Below are positions 1 through 7,138 of a stretch of DNA of 49,957 nt, one piece after another; position 1 is the first letter of the stretch, and each line of letters opens with the position of its first letter. A program made the position numbers and the translations under genes. The notes under the pieces are model-generated. The model was not told where the DNA came from. It searched no databases and worked only from the letters and a program-made list of their open reading frames with translations. The stretch is from Cytophagales bacterium. GTDB lineage: Bacteria > Bacteroidota > Bacteroidia > Cytophagales > Cyclobacteriaceae. Location of the stretch: NCBI GenBank assembly GCA_022360055.1, contig JAKSDO010000105.1, forward strand, positions 1 to 49,957. The letters are read 5' to 3'.

Positions 1-49
1 ATGTAAACTTCGACATTTGAAGGATTTTTCTAAGTAGATAATAATTCAT
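1..49 (-). CDS. SusC-like TonB-dependent transporter, N-terminal fragment (runs off left edge)
   Basis: Reading leftwards from the ATG at 49, the sequence gives MNYYLLRKILQMSKFT and stays open to the edge. This resembles the start of the complete SusC at 35937-39356 (MKSKLLRQVVSMSKKM), with the same LLR-x4-MSK pattern. It lies downstream of fecR exactly as the other two susC genes do, and the text around its start codon (TTCATAATTTT on the plus strand) is shared with both of them. Only 16 codons are visible, so the substrate and completeness cannot be judged. The call rests on N-terminal similarity, conserved position and the conserved leader (leader peptide plus hairpin). Confidence 0.75.
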   Translation of the reverse strand, partial: MNYYLLRKILQMSKFT

Positions 50-158
50 AATTTTAAGTGTTATTGTAAATCAATTTGTTTGCATTAACATGTAGATTTT
101 CACCGTCGAAAACATGATGCGTTCCCCAACGACACTGTCTTTGCGGGTGAAAGTCTTC

Positions 159-192
159 AACCAGTTGCATTTCTTTTGCAACTGGTTTTTTT
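159..192 (+). terminator. Hairpin with T-tract in the fecR-susC gap (left locus)
   Basis: Perfect 10-bp arms AACCAGTTGC and GCAACTGGTT with a 9-nt loop are followed by seven T on the plus strand. As an intrinsic terminator it would act on plus-strand RNA, antisense to the susC leader. In the mRNA sense the hairpin follows the leader-peptide stop codon and an A-run and has no U-tract. Confidence 0.7.
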
Positions 193-217
193 AGCTTGTA
201 TCGTTGTATTTTTCCAT
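191..217 (-). CDS. Putative 8-aa leader peptide MEKYNDTS upstream of susC
   Basis: The ATG is 5 nt after the fecR stop codon. The ORF reads Met-Glu-Lys-Tyr-Asn-Asp-Thr-Ser-stop, and its last codons are GAT ACA AGC TAA. The other two fecR-susC gaps have a counterpart ending in the same Asp-Thr-Ser-stop with different synonymous codons, which argues for selection on the peptide. The A-run and hairpin follow directly. No function is known to me. A translated cis-acting leader controlling susC is the inference. Confidence 0.5.
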   Translation of the reverse strand: MEKYNDTS

Positions 218-222
218 ATTTG

Positions 223-1269
223 TCAATTTATATATACATTTTTTCCCTCTATTCTATATTCAAAACCATATTCTCCTTTTAAGCCTTCCAACACGAGGTC
301 GAGGGGTTCATCCTTGTATTTGGCATTAAACCGACCCGCAAACGTGTTCTTACTTGTCACAAAGAATTCAACGCCATACCATCGCTGAAGTTTTTTGATA
401 ATCTGCTCAAAATCAGCATGATCGAATTGAATGATGTTGCTTTTCCAGGCGAATACATTTTCCGGGACGGATTCCGTCTTAGTCAGTGAATTGTCCACGG
501 CATTGTAGGATATCATCTGGTTTTCGCGCAGGAGAAAGTACGGGCCTACATGATTCCGGCCGCCCTCTCCTTTTATTACTTTTACTTTTCCCGATGCGAC
601 GGCAACCAACGATTCATTCTCATCGGCATATGACTTGATGTTAAACGAAGTCCCCAGAACGGTGGTCGTAAGGTCTTTGGTTTGAACGATAAAGGGTCTG
701 CTCGCATCCCTTTTTACATCAAAAAAAGCTTCTCCTTCCAACCAGACTTTTCTTTCACGGCCGAAAAATTCTTTCCGATAGACGAGTTTGCTCCCTGCAT
801 TCAGACGTACTGTCGTGCCGTCTGCCAATACAACCGTTGTCTTTTGACCGTTTGGGTTTATTTTCTCAACCATGGCAATTGGTCGATATTCCTCCATTAC
901 CGCATTTCCCGAATTCAGGAATAACGACAAAGCCACAAGACCGACTACAACCAACAAAGCGGCTGCATACTTCACGACCGATGTGAGCCTGTCATTTTTT
1001 TTATTGTAGCCTATCTGACTCCAGGAAGCAGGAGGCTTCAGGACATTTTCCAGCACATCGTTATATTCCTGGTCGGAAGGGAAGTATTGGCTTTTGTATT
1101 TTATGGATTCAATGATCTCTTTCGCATTGCGGATCGTATGCACTTTTTCAGGATGTTCTTTGATCCACGCCGTCCAAAAATGCTCTGTCTCCGGTCCCGG
1201 CTTCTTGACCCATCGCACAAAAAATTCATCAAATAAGAAATCCTCGACGCTGTATTCCTCGTATTGCAT
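223..1269 (-). CDS. FecR-family anti-sigma factor
   Basis: A 348-residue inner-membrane regulator that transmits a signal from a SusC transporter to its ECF sigma factor. About 99 cytoplasmic N-terminal residues precede one membrane span (about 100-118, VKYAAALLVVVGLVALSL). The periplasmic FecR domain follows (about 140-235; KTTVVLADGTTVRLNAGSKL and the EAFFDV and VLGTSFNIKSY motifs). The C-terminal DUF4974-type domain (about 278-347) contains FAGRFNAKYKDEPLDLVLEGL. Family knowledge says this C-terminal part contacts the SusC N-terminal signalling domain. It lies between its sigma gene (75 nt upstream) and the susC start at 49. The length is normal for Bacteroidota FecR proteins. Confidence 0.93.
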   Translation of the reverse strand: MQYEEYSVEDFLFDEFFVRWVKKPGPETEHFWTAWIKEHPEKVHTIRNAKEIIESIKYKSQYFPSDQEYNDVLENVLKPPASWSQIGYNKKNDRLTSVVKYAAALLVVVGLVALSLFLNSGNAVMEEYRPIAMVEKINPNGQKTTVVLADGTTVRLNAGSKLVYRKEFFGRERKVWLEGEAFFDVKRDASRPFIVQTKDLTTTVLGTSFNIKSYADENESLVAVASGKVKVIKGEGGRNHVGPYFLLRENQMISYNAVDNSLTKTESVPENVFAWKSNIIQFDHADFEQIIKKLQRWYGVEFFVTSKNTFAGRFNAKYKDEPLDLVLEGLKGEYGFEYRIEGKNVYIN

Positions 1270-1344
1270 TTAGTTTTTCGCTTTTCAATAATTAAGAATA
1301 AATTCGTTCAAAAATGCCCCCATGACTATTGAAAAAAGTCGAAC

Positions 1345-1980
1345 TTATGACTTTTGGATGTCATGCAGATCGCGTCGCAATACATCAATCGCTCTGTAAA
1401 TCAGCTTTCTGGCATACTTCACTTTTTTCAAATCCATGATCTCGGCTATTTCCCGGTAAGACATGCCCTCGTAATAAAAATGGATAACCGCTTCTTTTTG
1501 ACGGGAGGTCAGCTTGTTTACCGATCTCGACAGGCGCTCGGCTATTTCCTTATCAAGCGTTTGGTTGATCAGCTTTACTTCAGGCGATTCCGCAATTTCA
1601 ATTTCAAAGGCTTTTTTGTTGTCGGAATTGAAAAGGGGCAGAAAAGAAAATTTTTGTTTCTTATGGGCAAGCAGATTTCTTCTCAGAGATTTGAGCAGAT
1701 AGAATTTGATGGATTTTACATCGCTTAACCGAACCCGATTATTCCTGATATATATAAACAGTTCCTGTATCTGATCTTTTATCTGATCCGTGTCGAAGTT
1801 AAACTGCCTGGCATAGTTGTAGAGGACCTCAAAATAATTGCGGTAAATCCATATGAAGGCTTCTTCATCACCATTTTTGAACCTGAGCCATATCTCCGCC
1901 TCATCAACCCTGTTGTGGTTGCTCGGCACAAATTGAGCAGGATTCCCAGGTTTTTCGGGTCGAAATTCCTTCTGCGCCAT
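1345..1980 (-). CDS. ECF RNA polymerase sigma factor
   Basis: A 211-residue sigma-70 family protein of the extracytoplasmic-function type. The sigma2 region is around residues 25-95 (EEAFIWIYRNYFEVLYNYARQF, DQIQELFIYI). The sigma4 region is around 135-205 (LTSRQKEAVIHFYYEGMSYREIAEIM, then a helix with KKVKYARKLIYRAI). I chose the ATG at 1980; two further in-frame codons beginning with GTG exist upstream and are less likely. It is the first gene of a sigma-fecR-susC unit and presumably directs transcription of that unit. The sigma4 recognition helix is more basic than in its homologues in this window, so its promoter specificity probably differs. Confidence 0.92.
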   Translation of the reverse strand: MAQKEFRPEKPGNPAQFVPSNHNRVDEAEIWLRFKNGDEEAFIWIYRNYFEVLYNYARQFNFDTDQIKDQIQELFIYIRNNRVRLSDVKSIKFYLLKSLRRNLLAHKKQKFSFLPLFNSDNKKAFEIEIAESPEVKLINQTLDKEIAERLSRSVNKLTSRQKEAVIHFYYEGMSYREIAEIMDLKKVKYARKLIYRAIDVLRRDLHDIQKS

Positions 1981-2416
1981 TAACACTTGTTCTTAATTCG
2001 TACTGCTAATCCTAGAAAAAGACGATATCATCATATGACTTGTCCTCGAAGCAAACATCTCGTTTCTACTATACATAGTAAAAAAACTCGCAGCTATGCC
2101 CCCACGATCTGCCAATTTATTTTTGGATGATATGATTTTATTCCAAACACAGGATCAAATGTTTGATGCCCGATATCTTGATTTTTTCAACCGTGGTGCT
2201 TCGAAAAAAATCGCAATTTGGAAAGGCATTTTAAACCTTCTCCGTCATTTACCGGGATTTCAGGCAAAAAGCCATGCGGATACGGATTAATATTGAGGGT
2301 AAATTATTCTTACTTTAAGTAAAAATTCGTTACTTAGCGTGAGGTCAACATTATGATACCGTATCTAATACGCTTACCGTCGGCATATTAATACAAAAAT
2401 CATTTTGTTGCGTCGA
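1981..2416. promoter_or_regulatory. Divergent intergenic region with two palindromes
   Basis: This gap separates the minus-strand sigma gene from the plus-strand Nudix regulator and should hold promoters for both. Two palindromes are visible: TACTAT-AC-ATAGTA at 2067-2080 and TTACTT-T-AAGTAA at 2310-2322, the second about 95 nt before the Nudix start and followed by a half-site-like TTACTTAG at 2330-2337. Either could be an operator for the Nudix regulator. No clear match to the Bacteroidota -33/-7 promoter consensus was found by eye, and the 64-codon plus-strand ORF inside it has no recognizable features. Confidence 0.35.
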
Positions 2417-3145
2417 ATGAATACTATCGATTGGAAAATGGCAAATGCTCAAATCATACCGAACATTTCCGTAGATTGTGTGATCTTCGGATTTCAGGAA
2501 GCCAAGTTAAAAGTACTGTTGATCAAGCGGTCAAATGCGTTTATGAAAAGTCAGTGGTCCTTACCAGGTCAGTTTATTTTTACCTACGAAAGCGCAGAAG
2601 AGGCCGCAATAAGAATCCTGTACGAAATGTCGGGCGTGAAAGACATTTATCTTGATCAGATATCTACGTTTAGCGATGTGAACAGGGTAAAAACAAAAAG
2701 GATCGTTACCATTGCGTATATGGCTCTTGTGAATATCGAAAAGCACCGTTTGAAGCCGTTCATTAAAGAAGCCGAAGATGCCGAATGGTACGACTTAAAC
2801 CGAATACCCGGGCTTGCTCTGGATCACAACGAAATATTGAATACCGGCTTGACAAAACTTAAAAGAAGATTCCGGTTTGAGCCCCTGGGATTTGAGTTAC
2901 TTCCGGAAAAATTCAGCTTGCGAGATCTCCAAAACTTATACGAGTCGCTTTTTAAAATACAATTGGACAATCGAAATTTCAGAAAGAAAATCCTGAAAAT
3001 CGGGCATCTTACTCAACTGAACGAAAAACAGACCAATGTTTCCCACAGGAGCGCCAGCCTTTATAGCTTCAACAAAGAGAAATATAATCAGCTTCGAAAA
3101 AATGGGGTAAACATTGATTTGTTGCCCCAGGGATATATCTACTGA
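2417..3145 (+). CDS. Nudix-fold transcription regulator (NrtR/AraR-like), degenerate Nudix box
   Basis: This 242-residue protein (ATG at 2417; codons upstream begin with TTG) has an N-terminal Nudix domain (about 12-145) and a C-terminal winged-helix-like domain (about 160-240: LPEKFSLRDLQNLYESLFKIQLDNRNFRKKILKIG). That order is typical of Nudix-related regulators such as NrtR and the AraR group of Bacteroides. The Nudix box is eroded: GQFIFTYESAEEAAIRILYE lacks the consensus glycine after LPG, and the REL-x-EE core reads RIL-x-EM, so hydrolysis is unlikely and ligand sensing is inferred. The ligand may be a sugar or phosphosugar. It sits between the left SusC unit and the inositol cluster and could regulate either. 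Confidence 0.85.
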   Translation: MNTIDWKMANAQIIPNISVDCVIFGFQEAKLKVLLIKRSNAFMKSQWSLPGQFIFTYESAEEAAIRILYEMSGVKDIYLDQISTFSDVNRVKTKRIVTIAYMALVNIEKHRLKPFIKEAEDAEWYDLNRIPGLALDHNEILNTGLTKLKRRFRFEPLGFELLPEKFSLRDLQNLYESLFKIQLDNRNFRKKILKIGHLTQLNEKQTNVSHRSASLYSFNKEKYNQLRKNGVNIDLLPQGYIY

Positions 3146-3350
3146 GAACCACATGCCGGCCAAAGTCTGAAGCTCCAAATTTACAAGGGCATCAGGCGGG
3201 CGGGGCTTCACCCACAGAGATGTTTTTGATAATCCGAGGACACTCAGAGCCAAATACAGGGCAACACGGCGTCTTGAGAAGAAGTCCGGGCGAGACCTCA
3301 AATTCGTGTTAAACAAAAATAAAAACGACGTTTATGTTATTTCCTCCCTT

Positions 3351-3529
3351 GTCATCTCGAGGCCTAACTTTTTATACAAAACGCACAAATTTGAATAACG
3401 TATTCTTGTGTATTTATTTGATTTACAGATTTTTATGAAAGCACGTCATCGGTAACGAAGTGAGAGATCTGGCTTATTAGCAGTGGCCCGGCGTTGATTG
3501 AACCAGATTTCTCACAAGTTCGAAATGAT
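3351..3529. repeat. MITE/REP-like intergenic repeat, copy 1
   Basis: A 179-bp element bounded by imperfect terminal inverted repeats (GTCATCTCGA at 3351-3360, TCGAAATGAT at 3520-3529). Its left 100 bp closely match copy 2 at 17003-17179, including CCTAACTTTTTATACAAAAC and TGTGTATTTATTTGATTTAC. The right part is a large stem with arms GTGAGAGATCTGG and CCAGATTTCTCAC around a 30-nt loop (3473-3502) that starts CTTATT and ends GATTGAA. The loop is in the opposite orientation in copy 2. No coding capacity is seen. It lies in the 600-bp gap between the Nudix and LacI genes. Confidence 0.8.
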
Positions 3530-3587
3530 ACTTTTTACTTGACAGAAGAAATATTTCAGGACAATTAGTCAACTTTCACTATAATTG

Positions 3588-3616
3588 ACAAATTGCATGT
3601 GCGTAATGCAATTTGT
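3588..3616. promoter_or_regulatory. Perfect inverted repeat upstream of lacI-type gene
   Basis: Arms ACAAATTGCAT and ATGCAATTTGT (11 bp each, perfect) flank GTGCGTA, 130 bp before the LacI-type start. The inner TTGCAT and ATGCAA are the same pentamer-type core seen in the palindrome before the inositol operon, but in everted order. An autoregulatory operator is possible, and a structured untranslated leader is the alternative. Confidence 0.4.
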
Positions 3617-3745
3617 TTCAAAAAAAAATCGATCCGAGATAATCAATGGAAGCGGATGAAACCGGCGTGGCCGGAGCAAATTTAGGACACAGACGAGCAT
3701 GATTATAGTTCTCTGTGGGTTAGCAATCTAAAAAAATACAAACGG

Positions 3746-4780
3746 ATGAAAAAAAAACTCGCGACATTATCCGATATTGCCAGGCAATTGAATATATCCG
3801 TTTCTACGGTTTCGCGCGCCTTGCACGATCATCCCGCCATAAACATTAAAACCAAAAAAAAGGTCAGGCTGCTGGCCGAAAAGCTCAACTATCAACCAAA
3901 CCTGCTCGCCCTGAATTTATTAAATCGGAAAACCAACACCATTGGAGTCGTAGTCCCGGAGATTACCAGCTACTTTTTCTCGAGCGTAATCAATGGAATT
4001 CAGGATTTTGTGAATGATACGAATTACCAATTGATTATCGGCCAATCGGAAGAATCATGCGAAAAGGAAAAAAATATCCTGCAAGCATTGGCCAAAGTGC
4101 GGGTAGACGGATTTTTGATCTCTCCTACCTCCGAAACCGTAAAGCCCGATTATTACAATGGATTAATAAAAAGCGGCATTCCTTTGGTTCTATTCGACAG
4201 GGACTGCGTAGGGGCTAAGGCAGACAAAGTATTGGTTGACGACTATGACGGAGCTTTTCAGGCGGTCGAATACCTGATAAAAACCGGATGCAGGAGAATT
4301 GCCCATATTACAGGGCCATCGGATCTTTCCATTTCAAACCACCGGCTCAACGGTTATCTGGACGCCTTGAAAAAATATGATCTCCCCAAACAAGAGCACC
4401 GAATCATCGAGGTGGAAGGATTTAGTCCGGAATATGGTGTAAAGGCTGCGAAAAAGATCCTTGAATCACCGGATCTTCCGGACGCCATTTTCGCCATAAA
4501 CGACGGGATCGCAATTGGCGCTATGTATGTGATCAAGGAGGCCGGCATTAAAATTCCGGATCAGATATCCGTGGTCGGTTTCGACGATGAACCTCACTCT
4601 TCTTACTTCATTCCCCCGCTTACTTCCGTGTGGCAACCGGTATACGATATGGGGATGCTGTCTGCCAGAATTTTGTTGAATAAATTAAGTCGCCACCGGC
4701 AAGATAAATCCTTGAGGTTTGAACTTTTAAAACCTGAATTGATCATTCGAAAATCGTCGCTCAACCTTCCCCGTGAATAG
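3746..4780 (+). CDS. LacI-family transcriptional regulator, probable inositol operon regulator
   Basis: A 344-residue protein with an N-terminal LacI helix-turn-helix (LSDIARQLNISVSTVSRALH, residues about 7-26), a hinge (KLNYQPNLLALNLLNRKTNTIGVVVP) and a periplasmic-binding-protein-like sensor domain (about 62-335). The signature AVEYLIKTGCRRIAHITGP and the dimerization/effector segment PDAIFAINDGIAIGAMYVIKEAG are present. It precedes the inositol cluster on the same strand. The canonical IolR (DeoR or RpiR type) is absent, so I infer that this protein controls the cluster through the palindrome at 5021-5042. The effector may be an inositol catabolite. Its length is normal. Confidence 0.9.
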   Translation: MKKKLATLSDIARQLNISVSTVSRALHDHPAINIKTKKKVRLLAEKLNYQPNLLALNLLNRKTNTIGVVVPEITSYFFSSVINGIQDFVNDTNYQLIIGQSEESCEKEKNILQALAKVRVDGFLISPTSETVKPDYYNGLIKSGIPLVLFDRDCVGAKADKVLVDDYDGAFQAVEYLIKTGCRRIAHITGPSDLSISNHRLNGYLDALKKYDLPKQEHRIIEVEGFSPEYGVKAAKKILESPDLPDAIFAINDGIAIGAMYVIKEAGIKIPDQISVVGFDDEPHSSYFIPPLTSVWQPVYDMGMLSARILLNKLSRHRQDKSLRFELLKPELIIRKSSLNLPRE

Positions 4781-4850
4781 CGGTTGCAAATACCGGTATC
4801 TGAGGTCTGTGAGCCGGTAATCATGTTCATCCGGTCTGCTTAGGTGATCT

Positions 4851-4990
4851 TCCCTTCTATTGCCTCCGTACAGGAGCCTGCCTACGACACGGACATGCTT
4901 TCAGCGGAGTTTTGCTCAATAATAAATTGCGATCGACAAGACGAATCATTCCGGTCCGAACTTTTGGGGTTTGAAATGATCATTCAATAA
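4851..4990 (+). pseudogene. Decayed duplicate of the LacI-type gene 3' end
   Basis: About 60 bp after the LacI stop codon the sequence repeats the last ~140 bp of that gene in diverged form. CCTACGACACGGACATGCTT matches GTATACGATATGGGGATGCT. GACAAGACGAATC..CGGTCCGAACTTTT matches GGCAAGATAAATC..GAGGTTTGAACTTTT. Both end in GATCATTC, here followed by TAA. Translated, the tail (ELLGFEMIIQ-stop) mirrors ELLKPELIIRK. Small indels break the frame upstream. It is a remnant of a tandem regulator gene or of a partial duplication. Confidence 0.75.
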
Positions 4991-5020
4991 TTGGTTACAA
5001 TCTTCAGGCAATGGCATTGT

Positions 5021-5042
5021 ATTATGCAAAGGTTTGCATAAT
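5021..5042. promoter_or_regulatory. Candidate LacI-family operator before the inositol operon
   Basis: A perfect 22-bp palindrome with arms ATTATGCAAA and TTTGCATAAT around GG, centred about 90 bp before the first inositol gene. Even-length symmetry with a central two-base core is typical of LacI-family operators, and a LacI-type gene lies immediately upstream. I saw no second exact copy in the window. Confidence 0.65.
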
Positions 5043-5121
5043 GATTTTTTTCATATGCTGAGAAAAAAGCCTAATTTTCTAATCGATTTTAAAAAAAATC
5101 GGTTTCAGAAGGCACCTTGTT

Positions 5122-6060
5122 ATGCTGGTTTCAACGAAGGTCTTATTTAAGCACTGCTATGGAAAATTTGCCATTGGGGCATTGAACATCTGGTCGATGG
5201 AACAGACGCTGGCGCTCTTCCGCGCCGGAGAAAAAACCTCAAGCCCGTTTATTGTTCAGATGACTCCCGTCGCCAGAAATTATGCGCACAGTGAGATGCT
5301 GATTGGCATGGTCCGGGCCGCGGCGAAAATATATCCTAAGGCCGTTTATGCAACACACATTGATCATGGGGACGAAATGCATGTGTTGAATGCGATCGAA
5401 AGTGGCAGTTTTACCTCGGTCATGATCGATGCCTCGCATGATCCGTTTGAAGAAAACGTAAAAAGGACCAGGGCAATCGTTGATAAGGCCCATGAGAAAA
5501 ATATATCTGTCGAAGCGGAATTGGGGGTATTGAGTGGCGTGGAAGATCACCTGTCGGTGGATGAAGAACATGCACTGTATACCCAACCGGAGGAAGTAGA
5601 AGCGTTTGTCGGCCAAACCAATTGCGACAGTCTGGCGGTGGCTGTCGGGACGAGCCACGGAGCCTACAAATTTTCCGGAGGTGACGGATTGCAATTTGGA
5701 ATACTGAAAGAAATACAGCAAAAGCTCCCGGGGTTCCCGCTCGTGCTTCACGGTGGATCGGAAGTAAATCTCGACGATATAAAAAGAATCAATGCCACTG
5801 GCGGAGATATTGGAATGTCCGCAAAAGGCGTATCACCGGAAGAGTTGATGAAATCAATTGCCTATGGGGTTTGTAAAGTAAACATTGCGACAGATGCCAG
5901 GCTCATATGGACGAGGGTGCACAGAGAATTCTTTAACAGTTCTCCCGAATTGTTTGACCCCATTTTACCGGGGAAGACATACATGGATGAGCTTGAGAAA
6001 TTTATGACAGAAAAATTTGAACTGCTCGGATCTGCCGGAAAATCCGGACAAATAAAATAA
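5122..6060 (+). CDS. iolJ: Class II fructose-bisphosphate-type aldolase, probable 5-dehydro-2-deoxyphosphogluconate aldolase
   Basis: A 312-residue zinc-dependent aldolase. The metal and catalytic motifs of the class II family are visible: HIDHG (Asp81, His82), EAELG (Glu132, Glu134), VGTSHGAYKF (His179) and LHGGSE (His210). As the first gene of the inositol cluster, it is best assigned to cleavage of 2-deoxy-5-keto-gluconate 6-phosphate into dihydroxyacetone phosphate and malonic semialdehyde, the reaction of Bacillus IolJ. A conventional fructose- or tagatose-bisphosphate aldolase cannot be excluded from sequence alone. The stop codon is 7 nt before iolB, so the two are almost certainly cotranscribed. 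Confidence 0.82.
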   Translation: MLVSTKVLFKHCYGKFAIGALNIWSMEQTLALFRAGEKTSSPFIVQMTPVARNYAHSEMLIGMVRAAAKIYPKAVYATHIDHGDEMHVLNAIESGSFTSVMIDASHDPFEENVKRTRAIVDKAHEKNISVEAELGVLSGVEDHLSVDEEHALYTQPEEVEAFVGQTNCDSLAVAVGTSHGAYKFSGGDGLQFGILKEIQQKLPGFPLVLHGGSEVNLDDIKRINATGGDIGMSAKGVSPEELMKSIAYGVCKVNIATDARLIWTRVHREFFNSSPELFDPILPGKTYMDELEKFMTEKFELLGSAGKSGQIK

Positions 6061-6067
6061 ACAAAGT

Positions 6068-6964
6068 ATGAAAATCGATAAAAAGTATCCTTTATTGGCC
6101 AAACCGATTTCCGAAAGCGGAATTTATCAAAGCATCACCCGGGAAGAGGCCAACTGGCAATATTTAAACTTTCAAGCCAGGTTGATGAAACAGGGCGATA
6201 CCTGGAAAGGCGATACCGGCGGCAGCGAATACGGAATAGTGCTTCTGGGCGGAAATTTCAGCGTCAAATCAGACAAGGGAGATTGGGAAACCGTCAACGG
6301 TCGCAAAGACGTATTCTCCGGCATTGCCCATACCTTATACCTTCCGAGAAATACTTCTTTCGAACTAAAGGCCGAAAGCGAATTACTCGATATTGGCTAT
6401 GGATGGTGCGAAACCGACCGGGATTTTGATCCGGTGTTTAAGACTCCGGACCAGGCAGATATCGAGATCCGCGGGGGGGATAACGCCACCAGACAAATAA
6501 ATTCACTCATTCAACCGGGTTTCCCCTGTCACCGGTTGGTATCCGTAGAGGTTTACACACCTTCGGGCAACTGGAGCTCGTACCCGGCACATAAACATGA
6601 CCAAAGAAAGGTAGATGAAAACGGGCATGTGCTCGAGGCACGTCTTGAGGAAACCTATTTCTATAAAATAGACAAGCCTGCAGGCTTTGCCATACAACGG
6701 GTATACAATGATGACAGAAGCCTGGACGAAATTGCCGTCGCCCGAAACAACGATGTGGTCTTGGTTCCCAAAGGGTATCATCCGGTTGTTGCCGGCCACG
6801 GATACAATGTGTATTATCTCAATTTTCTCACAGGCAGCGACCAATCCCTGGCCAACACACCGGACCCGAACCATGTATGGATGTTTGATTCGTGGGAGTC
6901 GAAAGATCCGAGGATACCTATGGTGACTGCCGGGATGAATGGGAAAGGTGCCGGACACAGTTAA
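6068..6964 (+). CDS. iolB: 5-deoxy-glucuronate isomerase
   Basis: A 298-residue bicupin enzyme that converts 5-deoxy-glucuronate to 2-deoxy-5-keto-gluconate in the cytoplasmic inositol pathway. The family signature is nearly complete. YPAHKHDQR carries two metal-binding histidines (about residues 176-178), LEETYFYKI a metal-binding glutamate, FAIQRVYNDDRSLDE follows, and VPKGYHPV supplies the last histidine. It is slightly longer than the usual 270-290 residues. It follows the aldolase by 7 nt and is separated from iolC by 174 nt that include a hairpin. Confidence 0.95.
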   Translation: MKIDKKYPLLAKPISESGIYQSITREEANWQYLNFQARLMKQGDTWKGDTGGSEYGIVLLGGNFSVKSDKGDWETVNGRKDVFSGIAHTLYLPRNTSFELKAESELLDIGYGWCETDRDFDPVFKTPDQADIEIRGGDNATRQINSLIQPGFPCHRLVSVEVYTPSGNWSSYPAHKHDQRKVDENGHVLEARLEETYFYKIDKPAGFAIQRVYNDDRSLDEIAVARNNDVVLVPKGYHPVVAGHGYNVYYLNFLTGSDQSLANTPDPNHVWMFDSWESKDPRIPMVTAGMNGKGAGHS

Positions 6965-7040
6965 AAAGGCGCTCGGTTCTTGCGGCCCGGACCGGTATCG
7001 GTTTGTTGTGTGGCGGACGTAAAATAAATGTCGAATAATA

Positions 7041-7067
7041 CATGCATCAATTTGTTGCGGATGCATG
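7041..7067. other. Intercistronic hairpin between iolB and iolC
   Basis: Perfect 8-bp arms CATGCATC and GATGCATG around an 11-nt loop. No T-tract follows, so it is more likely an mRNA-stability or binding element than a terminator. Confidence 0.4.
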
Positions 7068-7138
7068 AAAATTTCCGCTTTGAAAAAATCTGCCTGTCGG
7101 TGGACATGGAGGTAAAGGGGATTAAAAAATAAGCAAAC

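Noticed and set aside
191-217. The conserved AGCT-N-GT-N-TC sequence after the T-tracts as an ECF promoter element
   Set aside because: Its conservation is explained better by the codons for Asp-Thr-Ser-stop on the minus strand, since the variable positions coincide with third codon positions. No matching -10 element at constant spacing was found.
2096-2290. 64-codon plus-strand frame in the sigma/Nudix gap
   Set aside because: No recognizable motif, signal or membrane segment, and no comparison to test conservation; chance frames of this size are expected.
3351-3529. The repeat pair as insertion sequences or attachment sites
   Set aside because: No transposase or integrase frame is present in either copy, and the size of about 178 bp with short terminal repeats fits a non-autonomous element.
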